Assembly: GCA_045222295.1 (NCBI GenBank)
Contig: JBGUXP010000003.1
Span: forward strand, 1-64,000
DNA: 64,000 bases
Direction of reading: 5' to 3'
Source: Colimorpha sp045222295
GTDB taxonomy: Bacteria; Bacteroidota; Bacteroidia; Bacteroidales; P3
A program made the translations under genes and the position numbers. The notes beneath the pieces were generated by a model. That model saw only the letters and a program-made list of their open reading frames with translations, was not told where the DNA came from and made no database searches. Of this stretch, positions 51,685 through 62,400 are shown one piece after another (positions within the stretch are counted from its first letter, which is position 1; each line of letters opens with the position of its first letter).

Positions 51685-53706
51685 ATGAAACGTTCGTTAT
51701 TAATCCCTGCGCTGGCGATGCTTCTACTTGCCAGCTGCAAAAACCAGAAAGAAATGGAAAATCCCTTCTTCTCGGCGTGGAACACGCCCTACGAGATTCC
51801 CGACTTCTCGCGCATCAAGACCGAGCACTACATGCCTGCCTTCAAGGAAGGTATGGCCCGCCAGAAGGCCGAAATCGACTCCATCGTCAACAATTCCGAG
51901 GCACCCACCTTCGAGAACACCATCCTTGCCTACGAATACAGCGGCCAGCTGCTGAGGGAAGTCAGCTCGGTTTTCTTCAACCTCTCCGAGTGTGAGAACA
52001 GTCCCGAGATGGAAGCCATCGAAGAGGAGGTGACCCCGTTGCTTTCCGCCCATGGCGACGATATCGCCCTCAACGCCAAGCTCTTCTCCCGCATCAAGGC
52101 TGTCTACGACCAGCGCGAGAGCCTCAACCTCAACCCCGAGCAAGCCCGTCTCCTCGAGGAGACCTACAAGGGCTTCGTCCGCGGCGGCGCCAACGTCCCG
52201 GCCGACAAGCAGGAACGCTTCCGCCAGCTCAACGAGCAGATTGCCAACCTCACCATGCGCTTCGCGCAGAACGTGCTGAAAGCCACCAACGACTATAAGA
52301 AAGTGCTGCCCAACGGCGACACCATCACCCTCGACATGCCCACCTGGGAGCCATTCATGCAGACCTGCGCCGACCGCAAGCTCCGCGAGGAGGTGTGGCA
52401 CGCCTTCACCGATAGGTGCAAGAGCGGCAAGTACGACAACACCAAGATTATCGATACCCTCGTGAACCTCCGCCTCGAGCGCGCCAATATCCTCGGCTTC
52501 CCCACCCATGCCGACTGGGTGCTCGACGACTGCCTCGCCAAGACTCCCGCTAACGTCTACAAATGCTTGATGGACATCTGGTCTCCCGCCCTCAAGGTGG
52601 CCAAGCAGGAACGCGACCTGTATCAGAAGATGCTCGAGAAAGACGAGCCCGGTGCCAAGCTGCAGCCTTGGGACTGGCGCTACTACAGCGAGAAATACCG
52701 TGTCGAGAAATACGCCCTCGACGATGCCGAAGTACGCCCCTACTTCTGCCTCGACAGCGTCCGCGAAGGTGCCTTCATGGTGGCCCACCGCCTCTATGGC
52801 CTCACCTTCACCGAGCGCACCGACCTGCCCACCTACGACAAGGAGGCCCGCTGCTTCGAAGTGAAGGATGGCGAAGAGACTATCGGCATCCTCTACATGG
52901 ACTTCCACCCCCGCGCCAGCAAGCGCAGCGGTGCCTGGATGACCGAGTTCCGCGGCCAGAAACGCGACCTCGAGGGAAACAACATCATACCCATCATCCA
53001 GGTGGTATGCAACTTCACCAAGCCCACAGCCGACAAGCCCTCGCTGCTCAACTTCGACGAGAGCGAGACGCTCTTCCACGAGTTCGGCCACGCCCTCCAC
53101 GGCCTGCTCTCCAAGTGTACCTATCCGTCGTTGGCCGGTACCAACGTGCCGCGCGACTTCGTCGAGCTGCCCTCCCAGGTCATGGAGAACTGGTGCCGTC
53201 ACCCGCAGGTGATGAAGCAGTATGCCAAGCACTACCAGACCGGCGAGGCCATCCCCGACGCCCTCATCAAGAAGATTGAGGCTGCCGCCACCTACGGCCA
53301 GGGCTTCATCACCACCGAGCTCCTCGCCGCCTCGCTGCTCGACATGGACTACTACAGCCTCAAGGAGAAACAGCACATCGACCCGCTGCAGTTCGAGGAG
53401 CAGGCCATGAACAAGATAGGCCTCATCCCCGAGATCATCAGCCGCTACCGCAGCCCCTACTTCCAGCACATCTTCACCACCGGCTATGACGCCGGCTACT
53501 ACAGCTACACCTGGACGGCCATCCTCGACGCCGACGCCTTCGAGGCCTTCGCCGAGAGCGGCGACCTCTTCAACCCCGAGCTGGCCAAGAAGTTCCGCCA
53601 CCTCCTCGAGAGCGGCAACACCGTCGAGCCCATGGAGCTCTACCGCGCCTTCCGCGGCAAAGACCCCAGCCCCAAGGCCCTCCTGAAACGCAAAGGGATG
53701 TTGTAA
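51685..53706 (+). CDS. M3-family peptidyl-dipeptidase lipoprotein (Dcp-like)
   Basis: A 673-residue zinc metallopeptidase of family M3 (Dcp/oligopeptidase type), probably removing dipeptides from peptide C-termini. The zinc site is HEFGH at residues 465-469 (LFHEFGHALHGL), with the downstream VELPSQVMENW region. The N-terminus is a lipoprotein signal (LLASC, Cys17), so it is probably envelope-bound. It is the third enzyme in a run with MnmE and TlpA-like genes but follows each after a short gap. Confidence 0.92.
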   Translation: MKRSLLIPALAMLLLASCKNQKEMENPFFSAWNTPYEIPDFSRIKTEHYMPAFKEGMARQKAEIDSIVNNSEAPTFENTILAYEYSGQLLREVSSVFFNLSECENSPEMEAIEEEVTPLLSAHGDDIALNAKLFSRIKAVYDQRESLNLNPEQARLLEETYKGFVRGGANVPADKQERFRQLNEQIANLTMRFAQNVLKATNDYKKVLPNGDTITLDMPTWEPFMQTCADRKLREEVWHAFTDRCKSGKYDNTKIIDTLVNLRLERANILGFPTHADWVLDDCLAKTPANVYKCLMDIWSPALKVAKQERDLYQKMLEKDEPGAKLQPWDWRYYSEKYRVEKYALDDAEVRPYFCLDSVREGAFMVAHRLYGLTFTERTDLPTYDKEARCFEVKDGEETIGILYMDFHPRASKRSGAWMTEFRGQKRDLEGNNIIPIIQVVCNFTKPTADKPSLLNFDESETLFHEFGHALHGLLSKCTYPSLAGTNVPRDFVELPSQVMENWCRHPQVMKQYAKHYQTGEAIPDALIKKIEAAATYGQGFITTELLAASLLDMDYYSLKEKQHIDPLQFEEQAMNKIGLIPEIISRYRSPYFQHIFTTGYDAGYYSYTWTAILDADAFEAFAESGDLFNPELAKKFRHLLESGNTVEPMELYRAFRGKDPSPKALLKRKGML

Positions 53707-53708
53707 TA

Positions 53709-53747
53709 TGGTTTACGGTTTACAGTTTAAAGTTTACGGTTTAAAGT
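53709..53747 (+). repeat. GTTTACGG near-tandem repeat
   Basis: Five drifting copies of a 7-8-bp GTTTA(C/A)(G/A) unit fill the 42-bp gap between the M3 peptidase and the PspC gene. Confidence 0.7.
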
Positions 53748-53748
53748 T

Positions 53749-53958
53749 ATGGAAAACAATGGTTATCGTCGTTTGACCCGCAGCACCACAGACCGCCGCA
53801 TCGCCGGCGTGTGTGGTGGCCTCGCCAAGTATCTCAACGTGGACCCCACGATAATCCGCATCCTCTTCTTGGTGGCCATCTTCTTCGGATTTTTCGGCTG
53901 CTGGGCCTACCTCGTCGTTTGGCTCGCCGCCCCGGAAGACAACCGGATAGAAAGGTAG
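53749..53958 (+). CDS. PspC-domain protein
   Basis: A 69-residue protein with the complete PspC signature: RRLTRSTTDRRIAGVCGGLA, YLNVDPTIIRILF, then one hydrophobic segment (about residues 40-60) ending in YLVVWLAAPE. PspC proteins are inner-membrane and often linked to phage-shock-type envelope stress. No pspA is present in the window. Confidence 0.92.
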   Translation: MENNGYRRLTRSTTDRRIAGVCGGLAKYLNVDPTIIRILFLVAIFFGFFGCWAYLVVWLAAPEDNRIER

Positions 53959-53988
53959 AAAACAGGAACTAAGCCCGACAAAGCTTTT

Positions 53989-54019
53989 TTTGCAGTTTAA
54001 GAATTATTTTCTATTTTTG
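53989..54019 (+). promoter_or_regulatory. Promoter of the phosphoglucosamine mutase gene
   Basis: TTTG (53989-53992) and TATTTTTG (54012-54019), spaced 19 bp. The leader to the ATG at 54093 is about 67 nt. Confidence 0.65.
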
Positions 54020-54092
54020 CACCAAGGAACACTTCTGCCCCCTTAGGGGTAAAAGGTTAAGAAATAATGATTTATTAAAGCGCGTTATATTT

Positions 54093-55523
54093 ATGAGTCT
54101 CATCAAATCCATTTCGGGTATCCGCGGCACCATCGGCGGTCCCGCAGGCGAGGGCCTCACGCCCCTCGATGTCGTCAAGTTCACTTCCGCTTTCGCCACC
54201 TTCCTCAAAGGCGCCAACCCCGGCCGCAGGCTGAAGCTTGCCGTGGGACGCGACGCCCGCCTCAGCGGCGCCATGGTCGACCGCCTCGTCGTGGGCACCC
54301 TGCAGGGCATGGGCGTGGACGTGCTGGAGACGGGTCTCAGCACCACCCCCACCACCGAGATGACCGTCATCGACGGCCACTGCGACGGCGGCATCATCAT
54401 CACCGCCAGCCATAACCCCAAGCACTGGAACGCCCTCAAGCTCCTCAACAACAAGGGCGAGTTCATCTCCGACGCCGAAGGCAAGACAGTTTTACACATC
54501 GCCGAGGTCGGCGATGTGAATTATGCCGAAGTCGACGACCTGGGACAGGTGACCGTCGAGGAGGACTGGATCGACCGCCATATCGAGCGTGTGCTGGGTC
54601 TGGAGCTGGTGGATGTGGAAGCCATCAAGAAGGCCCACTTCAAGGTGGCCGTGGATGCCGTCAACTCCACCGGCGGCATCGCCATCCCGCGTCTGCTGCG
54701 CCGTCTGGGTGTGGAGCAGGTGGTGGAGCTCAACTGCGAGCCCACGGGCCATTTCGCCCACAACCCCGAGCCCATACCGCAGAACCTCACGCAGATCAGC
54801 GACTGCGTGCGCGACAACCGCTGCGACCTCGGCATCGTCGTCGACCCCGATGTCGACCGTCTGGCCTTGGTGTGCGAGACCGGTGAGATGTTCGGCGAGG
54901 AGTACACGCTGGTCAGCGTGGCCGACTATGTGCTGCAGCACACGCCGGGCAACACCGTCAGCAACCTCTCCTCCAGCCGCGCCCTGCGCGACGTCACGCG
55001 CCGCTATGCCGGCTGCGAGTACAACGCCGCCGCTGTGGGCGAGGTCAACGTCACCACCCTGATGCGCGAGACCGGTGCCGTCATCGGCGGCGAGGGCAAC
55101 GGCGGCGTCATCTATCCCGCCCTGCACTACGGCCGCGACGCCCTCGTGGGTGTGGCGCTCTTCCTCACCCTTCTGGCAAAGACTCCCTCCCCCCGGCGGG
55201 GTACTCCCCCTTGTCAAGGGGGAGAGCATATGAAAGTGAGCGAGTTGCGCAAGACCTATCCCGAGTATATCATCTCCAAGAACCGCAAGGACCTGACACC
55301 CGATATGGATGTCGACGCCCTGCTGGCCAAGGTCGCTGCCTTCTACAAGAGCGATGCCGCCGTGGAGAAGGTCACCACCATCGACGGCGTGAAGATCGAC
55401 TTCGCCGACGGCTGGGTGCACCTGCGCAAGAGCAACACCGAGCCCATCATCCGCATCTACAGCGAAGCCGCCACCGAAGCCCGTGCCAACGAACTGGCGC
55501 GGCAGGTGATGCAGCAGATATAG
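54093..55523 (+). CDS. glmM: Phosphoglucosamine mutase-type enzyme
   Basis: A 476-residue alpha-D-phosphohexomutase, probably GlmM, which converts glucosamine-6-phosphate to glucosamine-1-phosphate for UDP-GlcNAc. Catalytic Ser lies in TASHNPKHWN, the metal site is DPDVDRLAL, the sugar loop is GGEGNGGVIYP, and the phosphate loop is RKSNTEPIIRIYSEA. A phosphomannomutase role cannot be excluded. Residues about 364-379 (PSPRRGTPPCQGGEH), between LLAK and MKVSELR, are encoded by an inserted palindromic element (55184-55228) of the kind found just downstream of the gene. Confidence 0.88.
   Translation: MSLIKSISGIRGTIGGPAGEGLTPLDVVKFTSAFATFLKGANPGRRLKLAVGRDARLSGAMVDRLVVGTLQGMGVDVLETGLSTTPTTEMTVIDGHCDGGIIITASHNPKHWNALKLLNNKGEFISDAEGKTVLHIAEVGDVNYAEVDDLGQVTVEEDWIDRHIERVLGLELVDVEAIKKAHFKVAVDAVNSTGGIAIPRLLRRLGVEQVVELNCEPTGHFAHNPEPIPQNLTQISDCVRDNRCDLGIVVDPDVDRLALVCETGEMFGEEYTLVSVADYVLQHTPGNTVSNLSSSRALRDVTRRYAGCEYNAAAVGEVNVTTLMRETGAVIGGEGNGGVIYPALHYGRDALVGVALFLTLLAKTPSPRRGTPPCQGGEHMKVSELRKTYPEYIISKNRKDLTPDMDVDALLAKVAAFYKSDAAVEKVTTIDGVKIDFADGWVHLRKSNTEPIIRIYSEAATEARANELARQVMQQI
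55184..55228 (+). repeat. Palindromic element inserted in frame in glmM
   Basis: A 45-bp insertion containing the perfect palindrome CTCCCCCTTG-T-CAAGGGGGAG (55204-55224). Its length is divisible by three and adds 15 residues without a frameshift. The arms belong to the CTCCCCCT...AGGGGGAG family seen at 55677-55700, 55810-55831 and 55948-55972. Confidence 0.85.
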
Positions 55524-55553
55524 GAAAGAGTTGATAGATAAGAGTTAATAGTT

Positions 55554-55597
55554 AAGGCTGGCGCAGTCAATATTGCGCCAGCCTTTGCCTTTTTTAG
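55554..55597 (+). terminator. Intrinsic terminator after glmM
   Basis: AAGGCTGGCGCA (55554-55565) and TGCGCCAGCCTT (55574-55585) form a perfect 12-bp stem followed by TGCCTTTTTT. It lies 31 bp after the stop codon. Confidence 0.95.
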
Positions 55598-55599
55598 AC

Positions 55600-55745
55600 C
55601 CCACCCTGTCCGCTACGCATCCACCCCTCCCGCCGGGAGGGGGTAGGGGGTGGGTGAAGCCCCGCGTCAGCAAGCTCCCCCTCTAAGTTAGAGGGGGTGG
55701 CCGCCCGCAGGGCGGACGGGGGCGTGTGTAACAGACCGGGGGGCG
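55600..55745. repeat. Composite palindromic element, copy 1
   Basis: A C/G-rich element with several nested palindromes: CCCTCCCGCCGGGAGGG, CTCCCCCTCTAA/TTAGAGGGGG, and CCGCCC/GGGCGG. It begins CACCCTGTCCGCTACGCATC and ends GTGTGTAACAGACC. It aligns with copy 2 at 55872-56013. The whole 55524-56181 gap has no gene. Confidence 0.8.
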
Positions 55746-55769
55746 TATGTCCACAGCGCCAGCCCCACC

Positions 55770-55860
55770 CCTAGACACACTCCTCAGTCAGCCCAAGATG
55801 GGCTGCCAGCTCCCCTAACTTAGGGGAGCAGCTAGATGGTACCGGCTGGCGTCAGCCGAC
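55770..55860. repeat. Partial composite element between the two copies
   Basis: Carries CCTCAGTCAGCCC, GATGGGCTGCC and the palindrome GCTCCCCTAA/TTAGGGGAGC, plus GCTGGCGTCAGCC. A similar arrangement occurs at 27040-27090. Confidence 0.65.
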
Positions 55861-55871
55861 CTCTCTCTAAG

Positions 55872-56013
55872 AGCCACCCCGTCCGCTGCGCGTCCACCCC
55901 TCCCGGAGGGAGGGGAAGAGGGCGTAGTCAAAGTCCCCGCGCCAGCCAGCTCTCCCCCTAAGTTAGGGGGAGTACCCCGAAGGGGGGAGGGAGTGTGTAA
56001 CAGACCATTGGCG
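55872..56013. repeat. Composite palindromic element, copy 2
   Basis: Begins CACCCCGTCCGCTGCGCGTC, carries CCCCTCCCGGAGGGAGGGG and CTCCCCCTAA/TTAGGGGGAG, and ends GTGTGTAACAGACC like copy 1. Same orientation as copy 1. Confidence 0.8.
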
Positions 56014-56123
56014 TGTGTTTGTGCGGCCGTGGAAGAGTTTTCTGCTGTTGTCTTTTGTTGTCTTTAAATCAATATTTTCTGCTGTTGTCTGTAGCCTGGT
56101 GAAATGTTAAAAAATAAATTTTA

Positions 56124-56155
56124 TTTGCAAATGTCGATTTTTGTTTCTACCTTTG
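56124..56155 (+). promoter_or_regulatory. Promoter of the small transcription unit
   Basis: TTTG (56124-56127) and TACCTTTG (56148-56155), spaced 20 bp, a perfect Bacteroidota pair. An imperfect inverted repeat (TTGTTTCTACC 56141-56151; GGTAGACAAACAA 56157-56169) spans the -7 box and may be an operator. Confidence 0.75.
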
Positions 56156-56181
56156 CGGTAGACAAACAAAAAGGTGAGATA

Positions 56182-56286
56182 ATGTATAATCCGTTGATAA
56201 TCATAACTCCCTGTAGAAATACATTCCTTTGTGAAGCGAGTGTAAGGGCGGAGTGGAGTGTTTTTTCGCGGATGAAGACCAGCTGA
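56182..56286 (+). CDS. Candidate 34-residue small protein
   Basis: An ORF of 34 codons starting MYNPLIIITPCRNTF and ending FSRMKTS, with two Cys and a short hydrophobic N-terminal stretch. Supporting evidence: promoter 56124-56155, an SD-like AAGGTGAG 4 bp before the ATG (unusual in this window), and a terminator stem that begins at its stop codon. Against it: length alone gives little coding signal, and the transcript may be non-coding. No function is assigned. Confidence 0.35.
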   Translation: MYNPLIIITPCRNTFLCEASVRAEWSVFSRMKTS

Positions 56287-56336
56287 CGAGAGGCAGATAC
56301 CTGATGGGCAGGTGTCTGTCTCTCGTCTGCTTTTTT
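56281..56336 (+). terminator. Strong intrinsic terminator of the small unit
   Basis: A stem of about 19 bp (56285-56303 pairing with 56309-56327, two G-U pairs) with loop ATGGG, extended by AGC/GCT, then TTTTTT (56331-56336). Confidence 0.93.
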
Positions 56337-56339
56337 ATA

Positions 56340-56370
56340 TTGTTATCAATAGATAAATAAAATAGTATTG
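56340..56370 (+). promoter_or_regulatory. Probable promoter of the adhesin operon
   Basis: TTG (56340-56342) and TAGTATTG (56363-56370; one mismatch to TAnnTTTG), spaced 20 bp, just after the terminator. It would give a leader of about 42 nt to the ATG at 56419, so the large gene need not depend on the small unit. Confidence 0.45.
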
Positions 56371-56418
56371 CAAGTCATATAGTTAAAACACATCAATAAT
56401 CACCAAAAAACAAACATT

Positions 56419-59400
56419 ATGAAGAAACTTTTACATTTTCTGGCCCTCGCGGCGCTCATCTGCGTCCCATGGGTCACACAGGGACAACAATCCTTACCCT
56501 ATTCGTATGGATTCGAAGACAACGATTTGTCGACCGACGGGTGGACGACTGTAAATGAAAGTACCAATAATGCTGGTGAATTTGGCATCAATACTGCCGC
56601 AAAAAAGACAGGTACTTATGGTTTCCGTTTTTCATCGTATTCTAGAGATTACACCAGCTATAATCAGTACCTTATTTCTCCCGAATTGGCAGGAACAAAT
56701 GGCGTTGTTGTGACATTTTGTTATGCAGCCAGTTCTTCCTATGGTACAGAAACATTCAAAGTGGGTTACTCGACAACCGACGACGATATTTCAAGTTTTA
56801 CTTTCGGAGATGAAATCAGCACTAGTTCTACCTCGTGGACACTCTCCGGAGAATTTGCCTTCCCGGCTGGCACCAAGTATGTGGCCATTTATTACTACTC
56901 AGACTACCAGTACCGTCTTTATGTGGACGACATCAGCTTCACCGCTCCTGCTTCCTGCGCCAAGCCCACGGGCTTGGCTGCCACCGTTACCCCTGGCAGC
57001 GGAACTATTGCCACCCTTAACTGGACGGCCGGTGGTACAGAGACCAATTGGACGATTGATTACAGCACCACGGCCGACTTCTCCAGTAACGTGACTTCCA
57101 CCACTGCTACCGGTACCCCCACAAAAGACCTCACCGGCCTCACTGCCGAAACCATGTATTACGCCCGCGTCAAGGCTGATTGCGGTGGTGGCGATGAAAG
57201 TGAATGGAGCACCACCTGCACCTTTACCCCCACCAACGCCTACAATATCACCGTTAATGACGGCACCACCACCAACGAATATGTGCCAATCTATGGCTAC
57301 TATTGCGATAATCTTACTAGAAGTCAGTTTATCATCCCCGCCACCAGCCTTACGGCCATGCAGTGGGGCACCATCAACGAGTTGACTTTCTATGCTAGCA
57401 ATCCCTCAGTTGACTGGGGTTCTGCTGAGTTCGAGGTCTACGTTATGGAGACCGACGAAACTACACTGGATGCCCTTGTTGATTGGACAGATATGACCAA
57501 GGTGATGACTGCTGGTTCTCTCTCCATCACTGGCAACCAAATGGTGGTCACCTTGACCACTCCCTACCATTATCAGGATGGAAACCTGATGATTGGCTTC
57601 AAGCAGACAGTTGAAGATGAAGATGTTCATTCATATTGGTATGGTGTATCAGCTACTGGCGCCTCAATGGGCGGTTATGAAGGTACTTATAGCACTAGTA
57701 TCACCCAGCGTAATTTCCTCCCCAAGACCACATTCTCCTATACCCCCGGTGCTGCACCCGCCTGCGCCAAGCCCACGGGCTTGACTGTTGACAACGTTAC
57801 AGGCCATACGGCTGAATTGGAATGGACCCAGGCTGGCTCCGTCAGCGAGTGGGAAGTATGCGTTAATGGCGACGAGTCTAATCTCATCCATGTCACAGAC
57901 AACCCCTATATCCTTACTAACCTCGAACAGGATGCCGACTACACCATCAAGGTGCGCGCCTACTGTGACGCACTTGAACAAAGCACCTGGAGCAGCGAGG
58001 TGAATTTCCACACCCTCGTGACTTGCGCTACCCCTACGGCTCTCACGGCTACCAACATTACCGCCGACGGCGCTACCATTAGTTGGACGGCTCCCGTCCC
58101 CGCCCCCGCAAATGGCTATAAGCTTCGTTATGCAGAGTTAGGTCAAGCAACTGTTACCCTGACTGCAGGGGATGTGTGGGGTGATGGCTCTGGATATCAG
58201 ATGTTACTTGACCCAACGCACAGCCTTTATGGTACCACCATCTCTACTTCCGACGGGTACTTGAGTGCTAATTGTACTGGCAATGAGGCTATTTATAATG
58301 CGTTTGGATATAAGATTCCAACCAATGCAGATGGCGAATGTACCACCACTAATATGGTGAACAGTACCAGTGTGACTATTCAGATTCCTGCGGGAACATA
58401 CGACTGGTGTATTACCAATCCTACTCCGGGCGACAGAATCTGGATTGCCGCTTCCAATGGTAATGTGGGTGGTCGTTACGATGATTATGAATTCGAACCT
58501 GGCGTGACATATGAGTTTACTGCGGCAGGCTTTCCTAATAATGAGGACGGAGTGAATGTCACTATCACGGGGACACCGTCTTATACATGGACTGTGGTAA
58601 ACAATGCTACTAGTCCGTATAATCTTTCAGGACTTGATCCTGAGACTAACTACAGAGTTGAGGTGCAAGCCGACTGCGGCGGAGGTGAGAGCAGTAACTG
58701 GGTTCCTTTGACCTTCACCACCCTGCCTTCCTGCCTGCCGGTAACCAACCTCGCGGTTGGAGACGTTACCACATCTATCGTTGAGTTGACATGGACTGAT
58801 AACAACGGAGGCACAGCATCCTATGTGGTCACTGATGGGTCGGACAACCCCGTTACTGTCACTGCTCTCACAACCACAGGTTGCACAGTTACGGGACTTA
58901 CTGCCAACACTGCATATACCTTTAAGGTGAAAGCTGACTGTGGCGGTAACTATTCCAGTGTCGTAACTATCGACACCCGCACCCTCTGTGAGGCTGTTAC
59001 AATTACCTTGGAGAACTCACTGACTGAAGGATTTGAAAGCTATTCGGGAGTTACTTATAATGCTCTCGGTGTTGTTCCTGATTGCTGGGATCGTTATTCC
59101 ACAGGTAGTGTCGCTCCACATGTTATTGGAAGTGGCTCATATTATTATGTTCACGATGGTACTAAAGCACTGACTTTCTATGGCAGCGGCAATTGCTATG
59201 CTGCGCTTCCTGAATTCACCAATGATATTAGCGAACTGCAGATCAGCTTCTGGATGCAGACAGAAAGTGCATCTAATGGTTCTCTCACTTTAGGATACAT
59301 CACGGCAAGCGATGTGGATTACAATACCTTCACGGAAATTGAGACCTACACTAATAGCTATGGATCTATGGTGCAGCGCACCACTGAACTGAATAGTGTT

Positions 59401-62400
59401 CCCGCCGAAGCGGCCCGTCTTGTATTCCGTTGGTATTATTCTGGCCAATATAGTTGCTGCATCGACGATCTGAAGGTTTCGTTGGTTCGTCCCTGCAAAA
59501 AACCGACAGCTCTCACCTGCACCAATTACACTGCCACCACAGCCACCTTGTCATGGACAGTTAACGGCACTAACCAGCCTTCATGGCAACTCTATATTTC
59601 GGAGAGCAATGTGGCTCCTGCCGATGACATCAATGAGGCTCTTGTGATTAATGCTACTACCAACCCGTACACCGTTACTACTGGTCTTGTGGCAGAGCAC
59701 ACTTACTATGCGTGGGTGCGCGGCAACTGCAGTGCCAGTAGCGAGGGCTACAGCGAGTGGTCGGAAAGCCTCGAGTTCATGCCGAATGCCTATCATGACT
59801 TTACCTATCAGCCGTCGGCAGCCTCAAATACTGGCTATGTGCCTTTCTATGGCTATTATGCCAACAATGCCACAAACAAAGGTCAGATATTAATTCCTGC
59901 CTCAAACTTCCCAGCTGAGATGGGTGACGCCACCGTGAGACGCCTCACCTTCTATACCACCAACTCCTATGCAAATGTTGATTGGGGCGCTGCCGAGTTC
60001 GACGTGCTCGTCGCTGAGGTGGATGCCACTTCGTTTGAATCATCCGCCTTCTTTGATTGGAATGATATGACGACTGTGTACAGCGGCTCTTTGAGCGTCA
60101 GTGGACAACAGATGGTCATCGACCTCGACGCTCCGTTTACCTACAATGGTGGCAATCTTCTGATAGGCTTCGACCTGACAACGACTGGAGCAAGCGCATC
60201 GGTGTATTGGGTTGCAACTTACGGAAGCACTAACCTGGGTGCCTATCAATATGGCACATCCAGTGTCTCCAGGACATACTATCAGCCCAAGATTACCTTC
60301 AATTATCTGCCTAGTGCCACGCCGCGTCCGACGAACGTGCATCCGACCGAGGAGCTCTCAACAGAAGCTACCTTGGCTTGGACGGCTCCCTATGGCGTAA
60401 TTGCCACGGGTTACGAGTATCAGTATAAGATTGCCACAGAGGAAGTGTGGTCTGCTGCTGCGCCAGCAGCCGGACTGAATGTTACCCTCACCGGTCTGAC
60501 ACCGGAAAAGACATACGACTTCCGTGTGAGAGCCGTCTATGCCGGCCCTGCATACAGCCAGTATGCCACAACGCAGTTCACCACCCCCGCAGCATGCCCG
60601 ATCCCCGATGGCCTTGCAGCCAGCAATCTTACCATGAACACTGCCGACCTTGAATGGAACGCTTCTGTTGAGGTTGCCAACTACACGGTACAGTACAGAA
60701 CGGCTTCCGGTGTTCAGGCCTTGTTCGAGGAAGGCTTTGAAGATGCTACAGAATTTGCTGAAAATTGGACCCTCAACAATTGTGTATCTGGCACGAATAG
60801 AAATACTAGTGCTAAACAAACCGGTGATTACGGATTCAAATTTGCATATAATGGTTATAGTAGCGGTATTACGCCTCCACAATACCTTATTTCATCTGAC
60901 TTGTCGGCATACACCACCAATGATGTGACGCTTACATTCTATTATAAGAAAGACGGTTCTTTTACTGAAACATTTAAGGTGGGTTGGTCATCAACGACTA
61001 ATGATCCTGCTGAATTCACATGGGATATTGAAATTACAGCCACTTCATCATGGGAGAATTATTCGCATACCATTCCTGCTGGCACGAAGTATATTAGCAT
61101 TGCATACACCGCAGACGATCAGTTATCACTTTACATCGACGACTTGGTCATTGGCAACACACTTGCTGCCGGCTCATGGAATACCGCTACAGCAACGGCC
61201 CCGAACACGGGTGAGTACCAACTTATGGGTCTCACGGCTGGCACCAAGTATGATGTCCGCGTCTATGCCGAGTGCGCAGCAGATCCAGAGACGGAGAATG
61301 ATATGATCACCATCACCACATTGGCTAACGGCAACAAGGTGTTCACCAATGCCGGCGGCGACGGTTTGTGGGGTACTAATGCCAACTGGGTACCCGCTGG
61401 CGCTCCCACCATCACCGACAACGCCATCATCCGCGCCAATGCCACCATCCCGAACGGCACCGTGGCCACGGCCAAGAACATTACCTTCGAAGGAACTCCC
61501 ACTCCCACACTCACCCTTGCCGACGGCGGCCAGCTGATGGCTAACAACTCGGTGAACCTCACTGTGCAGAAGAACGCTACCGCCAATAGTTGGATGGGTA
61601 TCTCCGCACCGGTGTTCTATTCCAGCGGTTCTACCTCGTTATACTATACCTCTACCAACCTTAAAGGGGCAGGTGCATACGACCTCATGCAATACACTGA
61701 AAGCAGCTCCACTTGGCAGAGTCAGAAGTCGACTTCTTATTCTAACATGTCGCAGGAGCGCGGCTACATCTACCGTCGTGCTGATGCCACCACCCTTACT
61801 TTCACGGGCAGCACGCATGTGGGTAACCAGAGCGCCAATAGTCTTGTGACCTGGTCCGCCTCTGACGCCAGCCTGAAGGGTTTCAACCTCATCGGCAACC
61901 CCTATCCGCACGCCATCTACTATGGCGCTGCCATCCCCACCACCAACCTCGCTGAAGGCTTCTACATTTTGCAGACTAATGGCACATGGCGTACTGTGGC
62001 TGGTGCCGATATTAACACTACCGCCATCGGCGTCGGTGAGGCCATTTTGGTGAAGGCTAGCGCTGCTATCAGCCCCTTCGAGATGACCGATGTCGCTACG
62101 GCTCCTACTTCTTCTAAGGCCCATACCGCCACTTTGGCCTTCACCGTCAGCAATGACGAGTACAGCGACGTGGCCTATGCCATGTTCTCCAACGGCGAGG
62201 GTCTGCCCAAGATGTCGCACCTCAACGCTGAGGCCCCGATGCTCTATATCCCCACCGACGAGGGCCGCTACGCCATCGCCATGATGGAGGAGAGCGTGGA
62301 GAGCTTCCCGCTGAACTTCAACGGCTACGGCGAGTATACGCTGAGCGTGAACAACAGCACCGCCTTCGGCTACCTGCACCTCATCGACCGCGCCACGGGC

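Larger units (their letters stand above)
56162..56336 (+). ncRNA. Short independent transcript (RNA or small-protein mRNA)
   Basis: Predicted from a clear promoter upstream and a strong terminator at its end, giving a transcript of about 175 nt. It contains a 34-codon ORF (56182-56286) preceded by the SD-like AAGGTGAG. It could be a regulatory RNA, a small-protein mRNA, or both. I do not recognise a named RNA family. Confidence 0.5.

Noticed and set aside
51724..53601. A 625-codon open frame on the minus strand
   Set aside because: Antisense to the M3 peptidase gene, whose HEFGH site and full-length homology leave no doubt about the coding strand.
55600..56013. Rho-independent terminators in the C/G-rich repeats
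   Set aside because: The palindromes lack T-tracts and are parts of a repeated element; the true terminator is at 55554-55597.
56104..56181. Longer start for the small ORF at 56104
   Set aside because: It lies upstream of the promoter of the unit; only the ATG at 56182 is downstream of it and has an SD-like sequence.
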